Source: Desulfobacteraceae bacterium (lineage in GTDB: Bacteria; Desulfobacterota; Desulfobacteria; Desulfobacterales; UBA11574). Taken from it: a stretch of 14,544 nt of DNA. Shown here one piece after another: positions 1 to 6,573 of this stretch. The notes beneath the pieces are model-generated. The model saw only the letters and a list, made by a program, of their open reading frames with translations, did not search any database and was not told the DNA's origin. The first letter of the stretch is position 1, and the number at the start of each line of letters is the position of its first letter. Made by a program: the position numbers and the translations under genes. The stretch lies in assembly GCA_030671225.1 (NCBI GenBank), contig DAOVAE010000005.1, positions 1 to 14,544 of the forward strand, written 5' to 3'.

Positions 1-2257
1 AGTGCCTGGTTAGCGCCAGAAAATAAACGGCCCATTTCATATACGGTTCTTCGAGAAAAAGCAAATCGTGCCAGGACAGCACCTTTTTTACTGAACTAAA
101 CAATGAAATCAGCTCGTTGTTCAATGTTATGGAAGAATGTATAACATTCAGGAGATCATACTCATTTAGCCTCGCTATAGCGGCAAGGGGGTTTTCTTCT
201 TCGAGAATTTGACGCAGTTCGGCAAATACCCTTCTGCCGCTGAGACGTTTGAAAAAATCCATTTTTACGGCGTTTTTAATAAGATCTGAAGTCAGTTTTC
301 CGATGGAAAAACCAAAACGCTGTTCGAACCTTATGGCGCGGAATACCCGGGTCGGATCCTCAACAAAACTCAAATTGTGCAAAACCCTGATCGATTTTTC
401 CTTGATGTCCTTCTGGGCTAAGAAGAAATCGATCAATATGCCAAACTTATCCGGGTTTAGCTGAATCGCCAAGGTGTTTACAGTGAAGTCCCGCCGAAAG
501 AGGTCTAGTTTTATTGAACTCATCTCCACCGTTGGAAGGGCCGCCGGGAACTTGTAGTATTCCATTCTGGCGGAAGCAACATCAATTTTAAAACCATCCG
601 GGAATATAATTACTGCTGTGCCGAACTTTTCGTAGGAATGAATACGGGCATCGACCATTTTAACATATTTCTTTGCAAATGCGATGCCGTCGCCTTCAAT
701 GACAATGTCTATATCTTCATTGGTTCGATACAGGAATAGATCGCGCACAAATCCGCCCACAACATAAGCGCCGCAACCTAATTCTTCGGCTTTTTCGCCG
801 ATGGTTTTGAGGATATTGATAATACGAGATGAAAGGCGTTCTTTCATGAACTTAAGGACATATCTGGTTCTGGCGTGGACGGGTTCCTTGAGCAGATCAT
901 GCGAGTTTGAGGAGGTAAGCTTAGATTGCCGAACCAGAATGTTGAGCAGATCGGTGCGCGTAATAACACCGATGATTGCGCCATTGTCGATGACAGGAAG
1001 GATGCGCTGCTTGTTTTCGATAATTTTTTCCTGTATTTCCAATAATTCGGAATCGGGGTCCACCGAGGCAACTTCGGTTGTCATATACTCTTTGATCGGG
1101 ATGTGGTCCAGCCGGTGGTACAAAGCCTTTTCAATAATCTGGCGAGTTATAAAGCCGAGCAGGTTTTCTTTGCCGTTGCGCTTTTGTGTGACCAGGAGTG
1201 CGTTTATGTTGTAACGTGTGAGAAGATTGCCTGCATCTTTACATGGGACATCGGCACCGACCCTGATGGCCGGGGATGACATAAGATCTTTTGCTCTGCT
1301 CCGTGATCTGATTTTGCTGTAGAGGATTTTCATAAGCTCTTGCTCAATCTGGACCAATGTCTTTCCCTTGATGGTTGCGGCGGCAGCAAAGGTATGTCCT
1401 CCACCTCCGAGGGGAGTAACAATCGCCCCCACATCAACCTCGGGTATTCTGCTTCGGGCCACGATGTACATTTTGTCTCCCATGCGCGCTATGGCAAAAA
1501 TCGCATCAAGGTTTTCCATCTTAGCCATTTTTTGGACCAGGAAGGCGAAATCCGACACATAATTGTCAGTGGATACGGTTGTAATTACAATTTCAACGCC
1601 ATTGATATTATAACGGGTTGAGGCCTGAATAATGTCGTTCAAAAGTCCTACCTGTTCCGGGCTGATCTCCCTGGAGATCAGGTTTGAGACCACGTTTAGA
1701 TTTGCCCCCTTTGAAACGAGAAAGGCGGCGGCCGTAAAATCTTTTTCGGTGGTAGAAGGGAAGGTAAAGGACCCGGTATCTTCATATATACCGAGACACA
1801 TAATTGTGGCTTCATCCGGAGAGATGTCGATGCCCTTGTTTTTTATGATTTCCGTAAGTATGGTGACGGTGGCACCGGTTAAGTAATGAACTACGCAATC
1901 ACCTTTTATGTCGTTGCTCATGGGAGGGTGGTGATCGTAAATATGTATATCGATATCCGGCCTGTCGAGTACGGCTGCAAGCTTTCCTATACGACCCGGC
2001 TGTCTGGTATCGACCAGAACCAGTCTTTTTAGATTTGTCAGGTCTATATCCTTAATGTCGGCCATGTTAAAGAGATAGACCATAGACTTTATAAAGAAAT
2101 TTCTTAGATTTTTTTCCTGGGAACCGGGAAAAACCGCAAGTGCATCGGGGTAAAGCTTCTGGGCCGCAAGCATGGATGCCAGGGCGTCAAAGTCGGCATT
2201 AATGTGCGTAGTAATGACGGTAAGCCCTTTTTTTGTATGTCCGGCTTTTTTTGACAT
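1..2257 (-). CDS. DHH/DHHA1 phosphoesterase - CBS pair - CCA/poly(A) nucleotidyltransferase fusion (C-terminus beyond left edge)
   Basis: Minus-strand reading frame open from ATG at 2257-2255 to the window edge, 752 complete codons. Visible domains in order: a DHH phosphoesterase (NADFDALAS at ~20-28; D83 of DTR; D108-H109-H110; D160 of YEDTGS), DHHA1 with LGGGGH at 283-288, two CBS domains (~320-380 and ~385-445), and a class II nucleotidyltransferase head with GGFVRD at 501-506, acidic pair D515/D517, RRD at 588-590 and EDPTR at 633-637. The last domain matches tRNA CCA-adding enzymes and poly(A) polymerases. From family knowledge, the DHH half resembles NrnA-type nanoRNase/pAp phosphatases and CBS pairs bind adenine nucleotides. 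Together this suggests tRNA 3'-end repair combined with RNA-end hydrolysis and an energy sensor, which is inference. Whether the polymerase adds CCA, only CC or only A cannot be told from these motifs. Only a weak AGGA lies about 12 bases before the ATG. The missing part should be the C-terminal helical tail. Confidence 0.93.
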   Translation of the reverse strand, partial: MSKKAGHTKKGLTVITTHINADFDALASMLAAQKLYPDALAVFPGSQEKNLRNFFIKSMVYLFNMADIKDIDLTNLKRLVLVDTRQPGRIGKLAAVLDRPDIDIHIYDHHPPMSNDIKGDCVVHYLTGATVTILTEIIKNKGIDISPDEATIMCLGIYEDTGSFTFPSTTEKDFTAAAFLVSKGANLNVVSNLISREISPEQVGLLNDIIQASTRYNINGVEIVITTVSTDNYVSDFAFLVQKMAKMENLDAIFAIARMGDKMYIVARSRIPEVDVGAIVTPLGGGGHTFAAAATIKGKTLVQIEQELMKILYSKIRSRSRAKDLMSSPAIRVGADVPCKDAGNLLTRYNINALLVTQKRNGKENLLGFITRQIIEKALYHRLDHIPIKEYMTTEVASVDPDSELLEIQEKIIENKQRILPVIDNGAIIGVITRTDLLNILVRQSKLTSSNSHDLLKEPVHARTRYVLKFMKERLSSRIINILKTIGEKAEELGCGAYVVGGFVRDLFLYRTNEDIDIVIEGDGIAFAKKYVKMVDARIHSYEKFGTAVIIFPDGFKIDVASARMEYYKFPAALPTVEMSSIKLDLFRRDFTVNTLAIQLNPDKFGILIDFFLAQKDIKEKSIRVLHNLSFVEDPTRVFRAIRFEQRFGFSIGKLTSDLIKNAVKMDFFKRLSGRRVFAELRQILEEENPLAAIARLNEYDLLNVIHSSITLNNELISLFSSVKKVLSWHDLLFLEEPYMKWAVYFLALTRH

Positions 2258-2373
2258 GAAAAGGAAATCCTGTACTATCAAGTTTGATAAATTCGTAAAA
2301 AGTCTAATTTATCACGGTTTAGGTTTTAAATAATTATAATTTATTGTTTTAACAGACACTTAAAACTCTTGTA

Positions 2374-2397
2374 AAAGGTCGCAATTCCGACTTTTTA
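2374..2397. other. AT-rich hairpin with A/T-run arms, terminator-like on either strand
   Basis: Arms aaaaggtcg (2374-2382) and cgacttttt (2389-2397) pair over nine positions with one G.U, around a six-base loop. Either strand would end the stem in a run of U, like a bidirectional terminator. It lies between two divergent genes, where no terminator is expected, so it may instead be a leader structure of the minus-strand gene or part of a repeat. Confidence 0.4.
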
Positions 2398-2548
2398 TGA
2401 GACAATAAAGTTTGTTAGTTAAAAATTAAGCATATGCTAAATGGGTGAGTTTATCAAGCCGTATGACAACTGATTTTGTAATAAATTCAGCAAAGCTGTT
2501 GTTGTTTGGCTTGCTTTATGATACAAGCGGACTCGAAAATATGCGAAA

Positions 2549-2612
2549 CTTTTGAAAAACGCTCTCTTTTGCCTCCCGCCAACGGCGGGACGTCAGGCTC
2601 AAATTTTATTAC
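2549..2612 (+). repeat. Copy 1 of an inverted ~63-bp repeat flanking the radical SAM gene
   Basis: This stretch begins cttttgaaaaacgctc, continues through a perfect 7-bp hairpin (tcccgcc 2574-2580, ggcggga 2584-2590, loop aac) and ends in a caaattttatt-like tail. The reverse complement of 3712-3774 follows the same order with a few small indels: tttgaaaaacgctc, ttttgcctcc, gcc...ggcgg, tcagg, aaattttt. The shared layout marks both as copies of one palindromic intergenic element. Family membership elsewhere in the genome cannot be seen from here. Confidence 0.65.
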
Positions 2613-2723
2613 TCGAAATACTTAATGTATTCCTGTGGTTAAATTTTTTGCCTTTCTTGGCCTTGATTCCGCTAAAAGCGGGAACCATCTTTCAAAGGTC
2701 TCTATGCGAGCTAAATGAGAAAT

Positions 2724-2745
2724 AGTATTCAGGTTCAATACTGAA
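2724..2745. promoter_or_regulatory. Dyad immediately upstream of the radical SAM start codon
   Basis: agtatt (2724-2729) and aatact (2737-2742) form a 6-bp dyad. An overlapping alternative pairs ttcag (2728-2732) with ctgaa (2741-2745). The structure occupies the place where a Shine-Dalgarno would be expected and ends one base before the ATG at 2747. It could be an operator or an mRNA structure limiting translation. This is a structural observation only. Confidence 0.3.
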
Positions 2746-2746
2746 A

Positions 2747-3697
2747 ATGAAAAACAATCAACATGTTGGGTATAGACATATCTTCGGACCAGTTCCTTCG
2801 AGAAGACTGGGCATATCCCTGGGCGTGGATCTTGTGCCTCACAAAACATGTACGCTTAATTGTGTTTACTGTGAGTGTGGGAGGACCGACAATTTGGCCT
2901 TAAAGCGCAAGGAATATATTTCGATCAACAGTATTACGGCTGAACTCGGCGACTTTTTATCCAAAGATCCGGACCTTGATTTCATAACATTTTCAGGTTC
3001 GGGGGAGCCGACCCTTCACAGCGGTATGGGCGAGATTATTGCTTTTATAAAAACTTCTCATCCCGGGCGCAAAGTCGCTCTACTGACAAACGGCACACTT
3101 TTTTATAACCCGCATATGAGCGCAGAAATACTAGACCTAGATCTTGTAAAAGTGTCACTCGATGCTGTGAGTGAAAAGGTCTTTTACAGCATAAACAGAC
3201 CGCACCGGGGATTGATAATTTCTGATATTATTAAAGGTTTGATTTCTTTGAGAAAGAAATTTGCCAATCAGTTCTGGGTTGAGGTGTTTCTGGTACCCGG
3301 GTTTAACGACAGCCAAAGCGAATTAAAAAAAATAAGAAATGTATTAAGCTTAATACATCCTGACCGGATTCAGCTCAATACACTTGACAGGCCCGGCACC
3401 GAGCAATGGGTTAAGCCTGTTGACAAAAAGCGGTTGACGGAAATAGCTGCCTATCTTTATGATGCCGATATAATCAAGGAATTCGATACGGATCGATATA
3501 GCCCGGTATATATGGACGGCTTTCATGAACGACTCCTGGCCACCATAGTAAGGCGACCCTGCACTGCCGAGGATATTTCACGATCTTTAGGAATGGATGT
3601 AAACGAGGTTCGAAGGCATCTTTGGACTTTGACAGAAAACGGGGAGATTTCCAAGAAAGAGATGCCAAGAGGTGTTTTTTTTATAAAGAGAAGCTAA
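2747..3697 (+). CDS. Radical SAM protein, TYW1-like (COG0731-type) core with C-terminal winged helix
   Basis: 316 aa. The N-terminus has FGPVPSRRLG (13-22), a signature of the COG0731-type Fe-S oxidoreductases, followed by the radical SAM cluster motif C35-x3-C39-x2-C42 (KTCTLNCVYC) and the glycine-rich SAM-binding segment FSGSGEPTLH. The central region is a standard partial TIM barrel. The last ~60 residues (from about LLATIVRRPCTAEDIS) read as a winged helix-turn-helix, ending in EVRRHLWTLTENG and a short wing. The family includes archaeal Taw1 in wyosine synthesis; bacterial members are mostly of unknown substrate, so I assign no reaction. The wHTH may bind nucleic acid or a partner (inference). 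The ATG at 2747 leaves only 12 residues before the signature, which fits the family, but no good ribosome binding site is present. The gene stands alone between two inverted repeats, with a different functional class on each side. Confidence 0.88.
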   Translation: MKNNQHVGYRHIFGPVPSRRLGISLGVDLVPHKTCTLNCVYCECGRTDNLALKRKEYISINSITAELGDFLSKDPDLDFITFSGSGEPTLHSGMGEIIAFIKTSHPGRKVALLTNGTLFYNPHMSAEILDLDLVKVSLDAVSEKVFYSINRPHRGLIISDIIKGLISLRKKFANQFWVEVFLVPGFNDSQSELKKIRNVLSLIHPDRIQLNTLDRPGTEQWVKPVDKKRLTEIAAYLYDADIIKEFDTDRYSPVYMDGFHERLLATIVRRPCTAEDISRSLGMDVNEVRRHLWTLTENGEISKKEMPRGVFFIKRS

Positions 3698-3703
3698 AAC
3701 ATG

Positions 3704-3727
3704 CAGGTTAAGTAAAAATTTAACCTG
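3704..3727. other. Hairpin just downstream of the radical SAM gene
   Basis: caggttaa (3704-3711) and ttaacctg (3720-3727) form a perfect 8-bp stem with an 8-base loop, starting seven bases after the stop codon. No T-run follows, so it is not a canonical intrinsic terminator, but it may stabilise the 3' end. It overlaps the outer end of repeat copy 2. Confidence 0.45.
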
Positions 3728-3774
3728 ATCCGCCGGAATTCTTTGGCGGAGGCAAAAAAGAGCGTTTTTCAAAG
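3712..3774 (-). repeat. Copy 2 of the inverted ~63-bp repeat flanking the radical SAM gene
   Basis: On the plus strand it contains hairpin arms tccgcc (3729-3734) and ggcgga (3745-3750), followed by ggcaaaaaagagcgttttt and caaag. Read on the minus strand it aligns with 2549-2612. The two copies face each other across the radical SAM gene. Copy 2 has a longer loop (ggaattcttt) than copy 1. Adjacent bases cactc (3781-3785) and gagtg (3793-3797) form a further small stem. Confidence 0.65.
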
Positions 3775-3852
3775 ATCTCACACTCTATTTTTGAGTGCTA
3801 CATGAGCTCGTTGGTATTTACGTATTGACTCCATTAAAAGGGAGGAATGATC

Positions 3853-5061
3853 ATGCCAGTCTATTTGTGGAAGGGGAAGAACAGACAAAATAAGAAACAG
3901 AAAGGTGAGATGGAGGCCCCGACCGAAGAAGCTGTGCGTTCCGAACTTATCAGGCGTAAGATTACTTCTACCAAGATCAAGAAGAAACCCAAGGACCTTT
4001 TTGAGAACATCTCTTTCATGCAGCCCAAAATAAAACGGCAAGATATAATTATTTTCTGCCGGCAATTTTCTACAATGATCGATGCGGGTCTCCCAATCAT
4101 CCAGTGTCTTGATATTCTCTATGCTCAGCATGAAAACAAAACATTTAAAAACATGCTAAAGGAAATTAAACAGAACGTTGAGAGCGGGCAAACCTTTGCG
4201 GAAGCATTAAAAAAATACCCCAAGCAGTTTGATGATCTTTTTGTAAACATGATTTCAGCCGGTGAAGCCGGCGGTATCCTTGATGCGATCTTAAGACGGC
4301 TTTCTGCTTACATGGAGAAGGCCGCCAAACTCAAAGCCAAGATAAAAGGCGGCATGACTTATCCAATTGTAACTATTGTGATCGCTATAATCGTTGTCGG
4401 AATCATTATGGTTTTTGTTATCCCTGTATTTGAGGAGATGTTTGAGGGGATGGGTGGCGCCCTTCCGGTCCCCACACAGATTGTTGTAAATATGAGCAGG
4501 TTTGTCAAATCAAACATATTTTATATTGTCGGCTGTATAGTTCTGGTAATATTTGCTATCGGGAGATTTTACAAAACCGAAAGAGGGCGGGCCTTAATGG
4601 ATGACCTTTTTCTCAAACTGCCGATATTCGGGGATTTAATTCGCAAAGCCGCGGTGGCCAAATTTACACGCACCACGGGGACAATGCTTTCCAGCGGGGT
4701 TGCGATTTTAGACGCGCTTGAAATTGTTGCCAAAACAGCGGGGAACAAAACCATTGAAAAGGCTGTGTACGAAACCCGATCTGCTATTGCCGAAGGCCGC
4801 ACAATGTCCGACCCTCTTGCTGAAAGCGGAGTCTTTCCGTCAATGGTATGCCAAATGATTGCTGTTGGTGAATCTACCGGCGCCCTTGATGACATGTTAG
4901 TAAAGATCGCCGATTTTTACGATGAAGAAGTCGACCAGGCGGTGGAAAATATGACTTCATTAATAGAGCCGTTTATGCTGGTGTTTTTGGGGATAGTTAT
5001 CGGCGGCTTGGTTGTTTCGATGTATCTGCCCATATTCAAAATGGCTGCTGCCCTGGAATAA
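3853..5061 (+). CDS. pilC: Type IV pilus inner-membrane platform protein PilC (GspF family)
   Basis: 402 aa, the usual length for PilC/GspF. Two repeated T2SSF domains are visible. The first opens with FCRQFSTMIDAGLPIIQCLD and carries AGEAGGILDAILRRL; the second has FTRTTGTMLSSGVAILDALE and AVGESTGALDDMLVKIADFY. Three membrane segments lie at about 170-195, 220-240 and 375-397. PilC sits in the inner membrane under the pilus and couples the PilB/PilT ATPases to pilin assembly or retraction; a type II secretion GspF role is less likely given the PilS-like neighbour. I start at ATG 3853 (MPVYLWKG, the usual PilC opening) because GGAGG at 3841-3845 is then 7 bases away; an in-frame ATG at 3847 would leave one base. 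No pilB, pilT or pilin gene lies in the window. Confidence 0.9.
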   Translation: MPVYLWKGKNRQNKKQKGEMEAPTEEAVRSELIRRKITSTKIKKKPKDLFENISFMQPKIKRQDIIIFCRQFSTMIDAGLPIIQCLDILYAQHENKTFKNMLKEIKQNVESGQTFAEALKKYPKQFDDLFVNMISAGEAGGILDAILRRLSAYMEKAAKLKAKIKGGMTYPIVTIVIAIIVVGIIMVFVIPVFEEMFEGMGGALPVPTQIVVNMSRFVKSNIFYIVGCIVLVIFAIGRFYKTERGRALMDDLFLKLPIFGDLIRKAAVAKFTRTTGTMLSSGVAILDALEIVAKTAGNKTIEKAVYETRSAIAEGRTMSDPLAESGVFPSMVCQMIAVGESTGALDDMLVKIADFYDEEVDQAVENMTSLIEPFMLVFLGIVIGGLVVSMYLPIFKMAAALE

Positions 5062-5160
5062 GACATGAACTTAGCTACCCTTGGTCGGTAATTGGAATGA
5101 GTGAATAGGGGTGACAATATAAATCTAAAAACCTCTATAGATTCATTAAGTTATAGATAT

Positions 5161-5189
5161 TTGATACGTTAAATAATTGAGCATATTTT
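5161..5189 (+). promoter_or_regulatory. Possible sigma-70 promoter for the PilS-like kinase
   Basis: ttgata (5161-5166) and tatttt (5184-5189) match the -35 and -10 hexamers at 5/6 and 4/6 with exactly 17 bases between. The start of transcription would fall at about 5196-5197, on the kinase start codon, which itself has no Shine-Dalgarno. If real, the message would be leaderless. Confidence 0.3.
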
Positions 5190-5196
5190 GCATATT

Positions 5197-6498
5197 ATGC
5201 CCAGCTCCTCAAACAAGCCAGAAAATGATCTGTATCATAAGCTTAAATGGCTTATATTATTTCGGGTTGTTTTTGCTTTACTGTTGCTGGGATCTAATAT
5301 TACCCTGCAATTCAGTGAAAGACCTTCCTCTCCTGCCTGGTCTCTCCAGGTTTTTTATGGACTTGTCGTCGCAATTTTTCTGCTTTCATTTTACTATGCA
5401 TTAATTCTTAAACATGTAAAGCGGAAACTTCTCTTTGCTTACATACAGATCGGCACTGATACATTTGTAGTAACAACGATACTTTTTATTACAGGTAGTT
5501 TCGCAAGCATCTTTTCATTTCTTTATCTGGTGGTTATTATCTATTCGAGTATGCTTCTTTTCAGAAGAGGGAGCATGGTTATGGCCGTGCTTTGCAGTAT
5601 CCAGTACGGTATCATGGTCGACCTTGAATATTTCGGTATTATCAATCCGTTATACATGAAAGAAGGAATTGTCATCGGGGATTATGACTGGAGACATGTC
5701 TTTTTCAAGGTAATGATTACTATGATAGCCTGTTTTGCCGTTGCTTTTCTGAGCGGTTTTCTGTCGGAACAGTTGAGAAGGACAAGAAAAAAACTCTTGG
5801 CCCTTGAGGATCGAGTCGATCGCGTGGAAAAGATGGCTTACATGGGAGAGATGGCGGCCGGTATAACCCACGAAATCAAGAATCCGCTGGCTTCTCTATC
5901 AGGTTCAATCCAGATTTTAAGAAAAGAAATTCCGTATAATCCCGAGCATGACAAGCTGATGCAGATCGTTCTGCGTGAGACAGACCGGTTAAGCACCCTG
6001 GCAAATAATTTTCTTTTGTTTGCAAAGCCTCCGATCGGTAAAATCGAAAAAATAGAGCTCGAAAGCACACTGACAGAGACCATCAAGCTCTTTGAAAAGG
6101 GCAGAGCCGATACCACCGGAGTCTCGATTGCAAGCGAGCTTTTTTCAAATGTCTGGATTGAAATGGATCCTACGCATCTGCGTCAGGTGATCTGGAATCT
6201 CCTTTTAAATGCTGCCGAGGCTGTTGAAAGTGGAGGGCTCATCAGGATCAAAACATATCCTTTAAAGCACGATTATGCAGGTATTGAAATTAGCGACAAC
6301 GGTCACGGGATTAAAGAAGAGTCTATGCAGTCGATTTTTGACCCCTTTTTCACAACAAAGCCAAGCGGAACAGGTCTTGGGCTTTCTATAGTTCACAGAA
6401 TACTCGAATCTTACAATACTTGGCTTGATGTTGAGAGTAAAGTCGACCGGGGAACGAAGTTTACCTTTAAGTTAAAGCGAATAGATCCGCCAACTTAA
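5197..6498 (+). CDS. Membrane sensor histidine kinase, PilS-like
   Basis: 433 aa. The N-terminal third has six hydrophobic segments (about 14-33, 45-66, 75-95, 97-115, 117-135 and 165-187), the topology known for PilS, with little periplasmic sequence. A short coiled linker leads to a HisKA domain whose phosphoacceptor is H225 in GITHEIKNPLASLSGS. A HATPase_c domain follows: N box (LRQVIWNLLLNAAEAVE), G1 (DNGHGI), F box (FDPFFTTK) and G2 (GTGLGLSI). There is no receiver domain. In PilS-PilR systems this kinase controls pilin transcription through a sigma-54 activator. Position after pilC and the six-TM layout support a PilS-like assignment, but no response regulator gene is adjacent, so partner and signal are unknown. 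ATG 5197 is preferred over an upstream in-frame TTG at 5188; neither has a clear ribosome binding site. Confidence 0.85.
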   Translation: MPSSSNKPENDLYHKLKWLILFRVVFALLLLGSNITLQFSERPSSPAWSLQVFYGLVVAIFLLSFYYALILKHVKRKLLFAYIQIGTDTFVVTTILFITGSFASIFSFLYLVVIIYSSMLLFRRGSMVMAVLCSIQYGIMVDLEYFGIINPLYMKEGIVIGDYDWRHVFFKVMITMIACFAVAFLSGFLSEQLRRTRKKLLALEDRVDRVEKMAYMGEMAAGITHEIKNPLASLSGSIQILRKEIPYNPEHDKLMQIVLRETDRLSTLANNFLLFAKPPIGKIEKIELESTLTETIKLFEKGRADTTGVSIASELFSNVWIEMDPTHLRQVIWNLLLNAAEAVESGGLIRIKTYPLKHDYAGIEISDNGHGIKEESMQSIFDPFFTTKPSGTGLGLSIVHRILESYNTWLDVESKVDRGTKFTFKLKRIDPPT

Positions 6499-6573
6499 TC
6501 TTGACACCTTTTTTTTAATGGGTTAGCAAGGCAAGTTTAACTTTACTAAAAGTTGTTGTGTTATTGAACTGCT

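Larger units (their letters stand above)
2258..2746. other. Divergent intergenic region without genes
   Basis: This 489-base AT-rich spacer separates the minus-strand nucleotidyltransferase fusion from the plus-strand radical SAM gene. No plausible coding frame is visible. It contains a terminator-like hairpin at 2374-2397, a 10-bp palindrome (agcatatgct, 2429-2438), a GC-rich hairpin inside a dispersed-type repeat (2549-2612), a second hairpin with one bulged G (2667-2684) and a dyad next to the radical SAM start. A perfect TATAAT reads on the minus strand at 2339-2334 and could serve the fusion gene, but no acceptable -35 hexamer is spaced with it. Confidence 0.6.

Noticed and set aside
801..1214. 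137-codon plus-strand frame opposite the nucleotidyltransferase fusion
   Set aside because: It lies antisense to the CBS and nucleotidyltransferase parts, whose motifs are clear on the minus strand; it is a shadow frame.
1340..1886. Plus-strand frames opposite the DHH/DHHA1 region
   Set aside because: They lie antisense to intact DHHA1 and DHH motifs and have no family features.
2494..2522. Radical SAM promoter based on tatgat at 2517-2522
   Set aside because: The -10 is good but no -35-like hexamer is present at any normal spacing.
3704..3727. Intrinsic terminator for the radical SAM gene
   Set aside because: The stem is perfect but no T-run follows; kept only as a hairpin.
6501..6529. 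lysS promoter based on the perfect ttgaca at 6501-6506
   Set aside because: No -10 hexamer of acceptable quality occurs 15-19 bases downstream.
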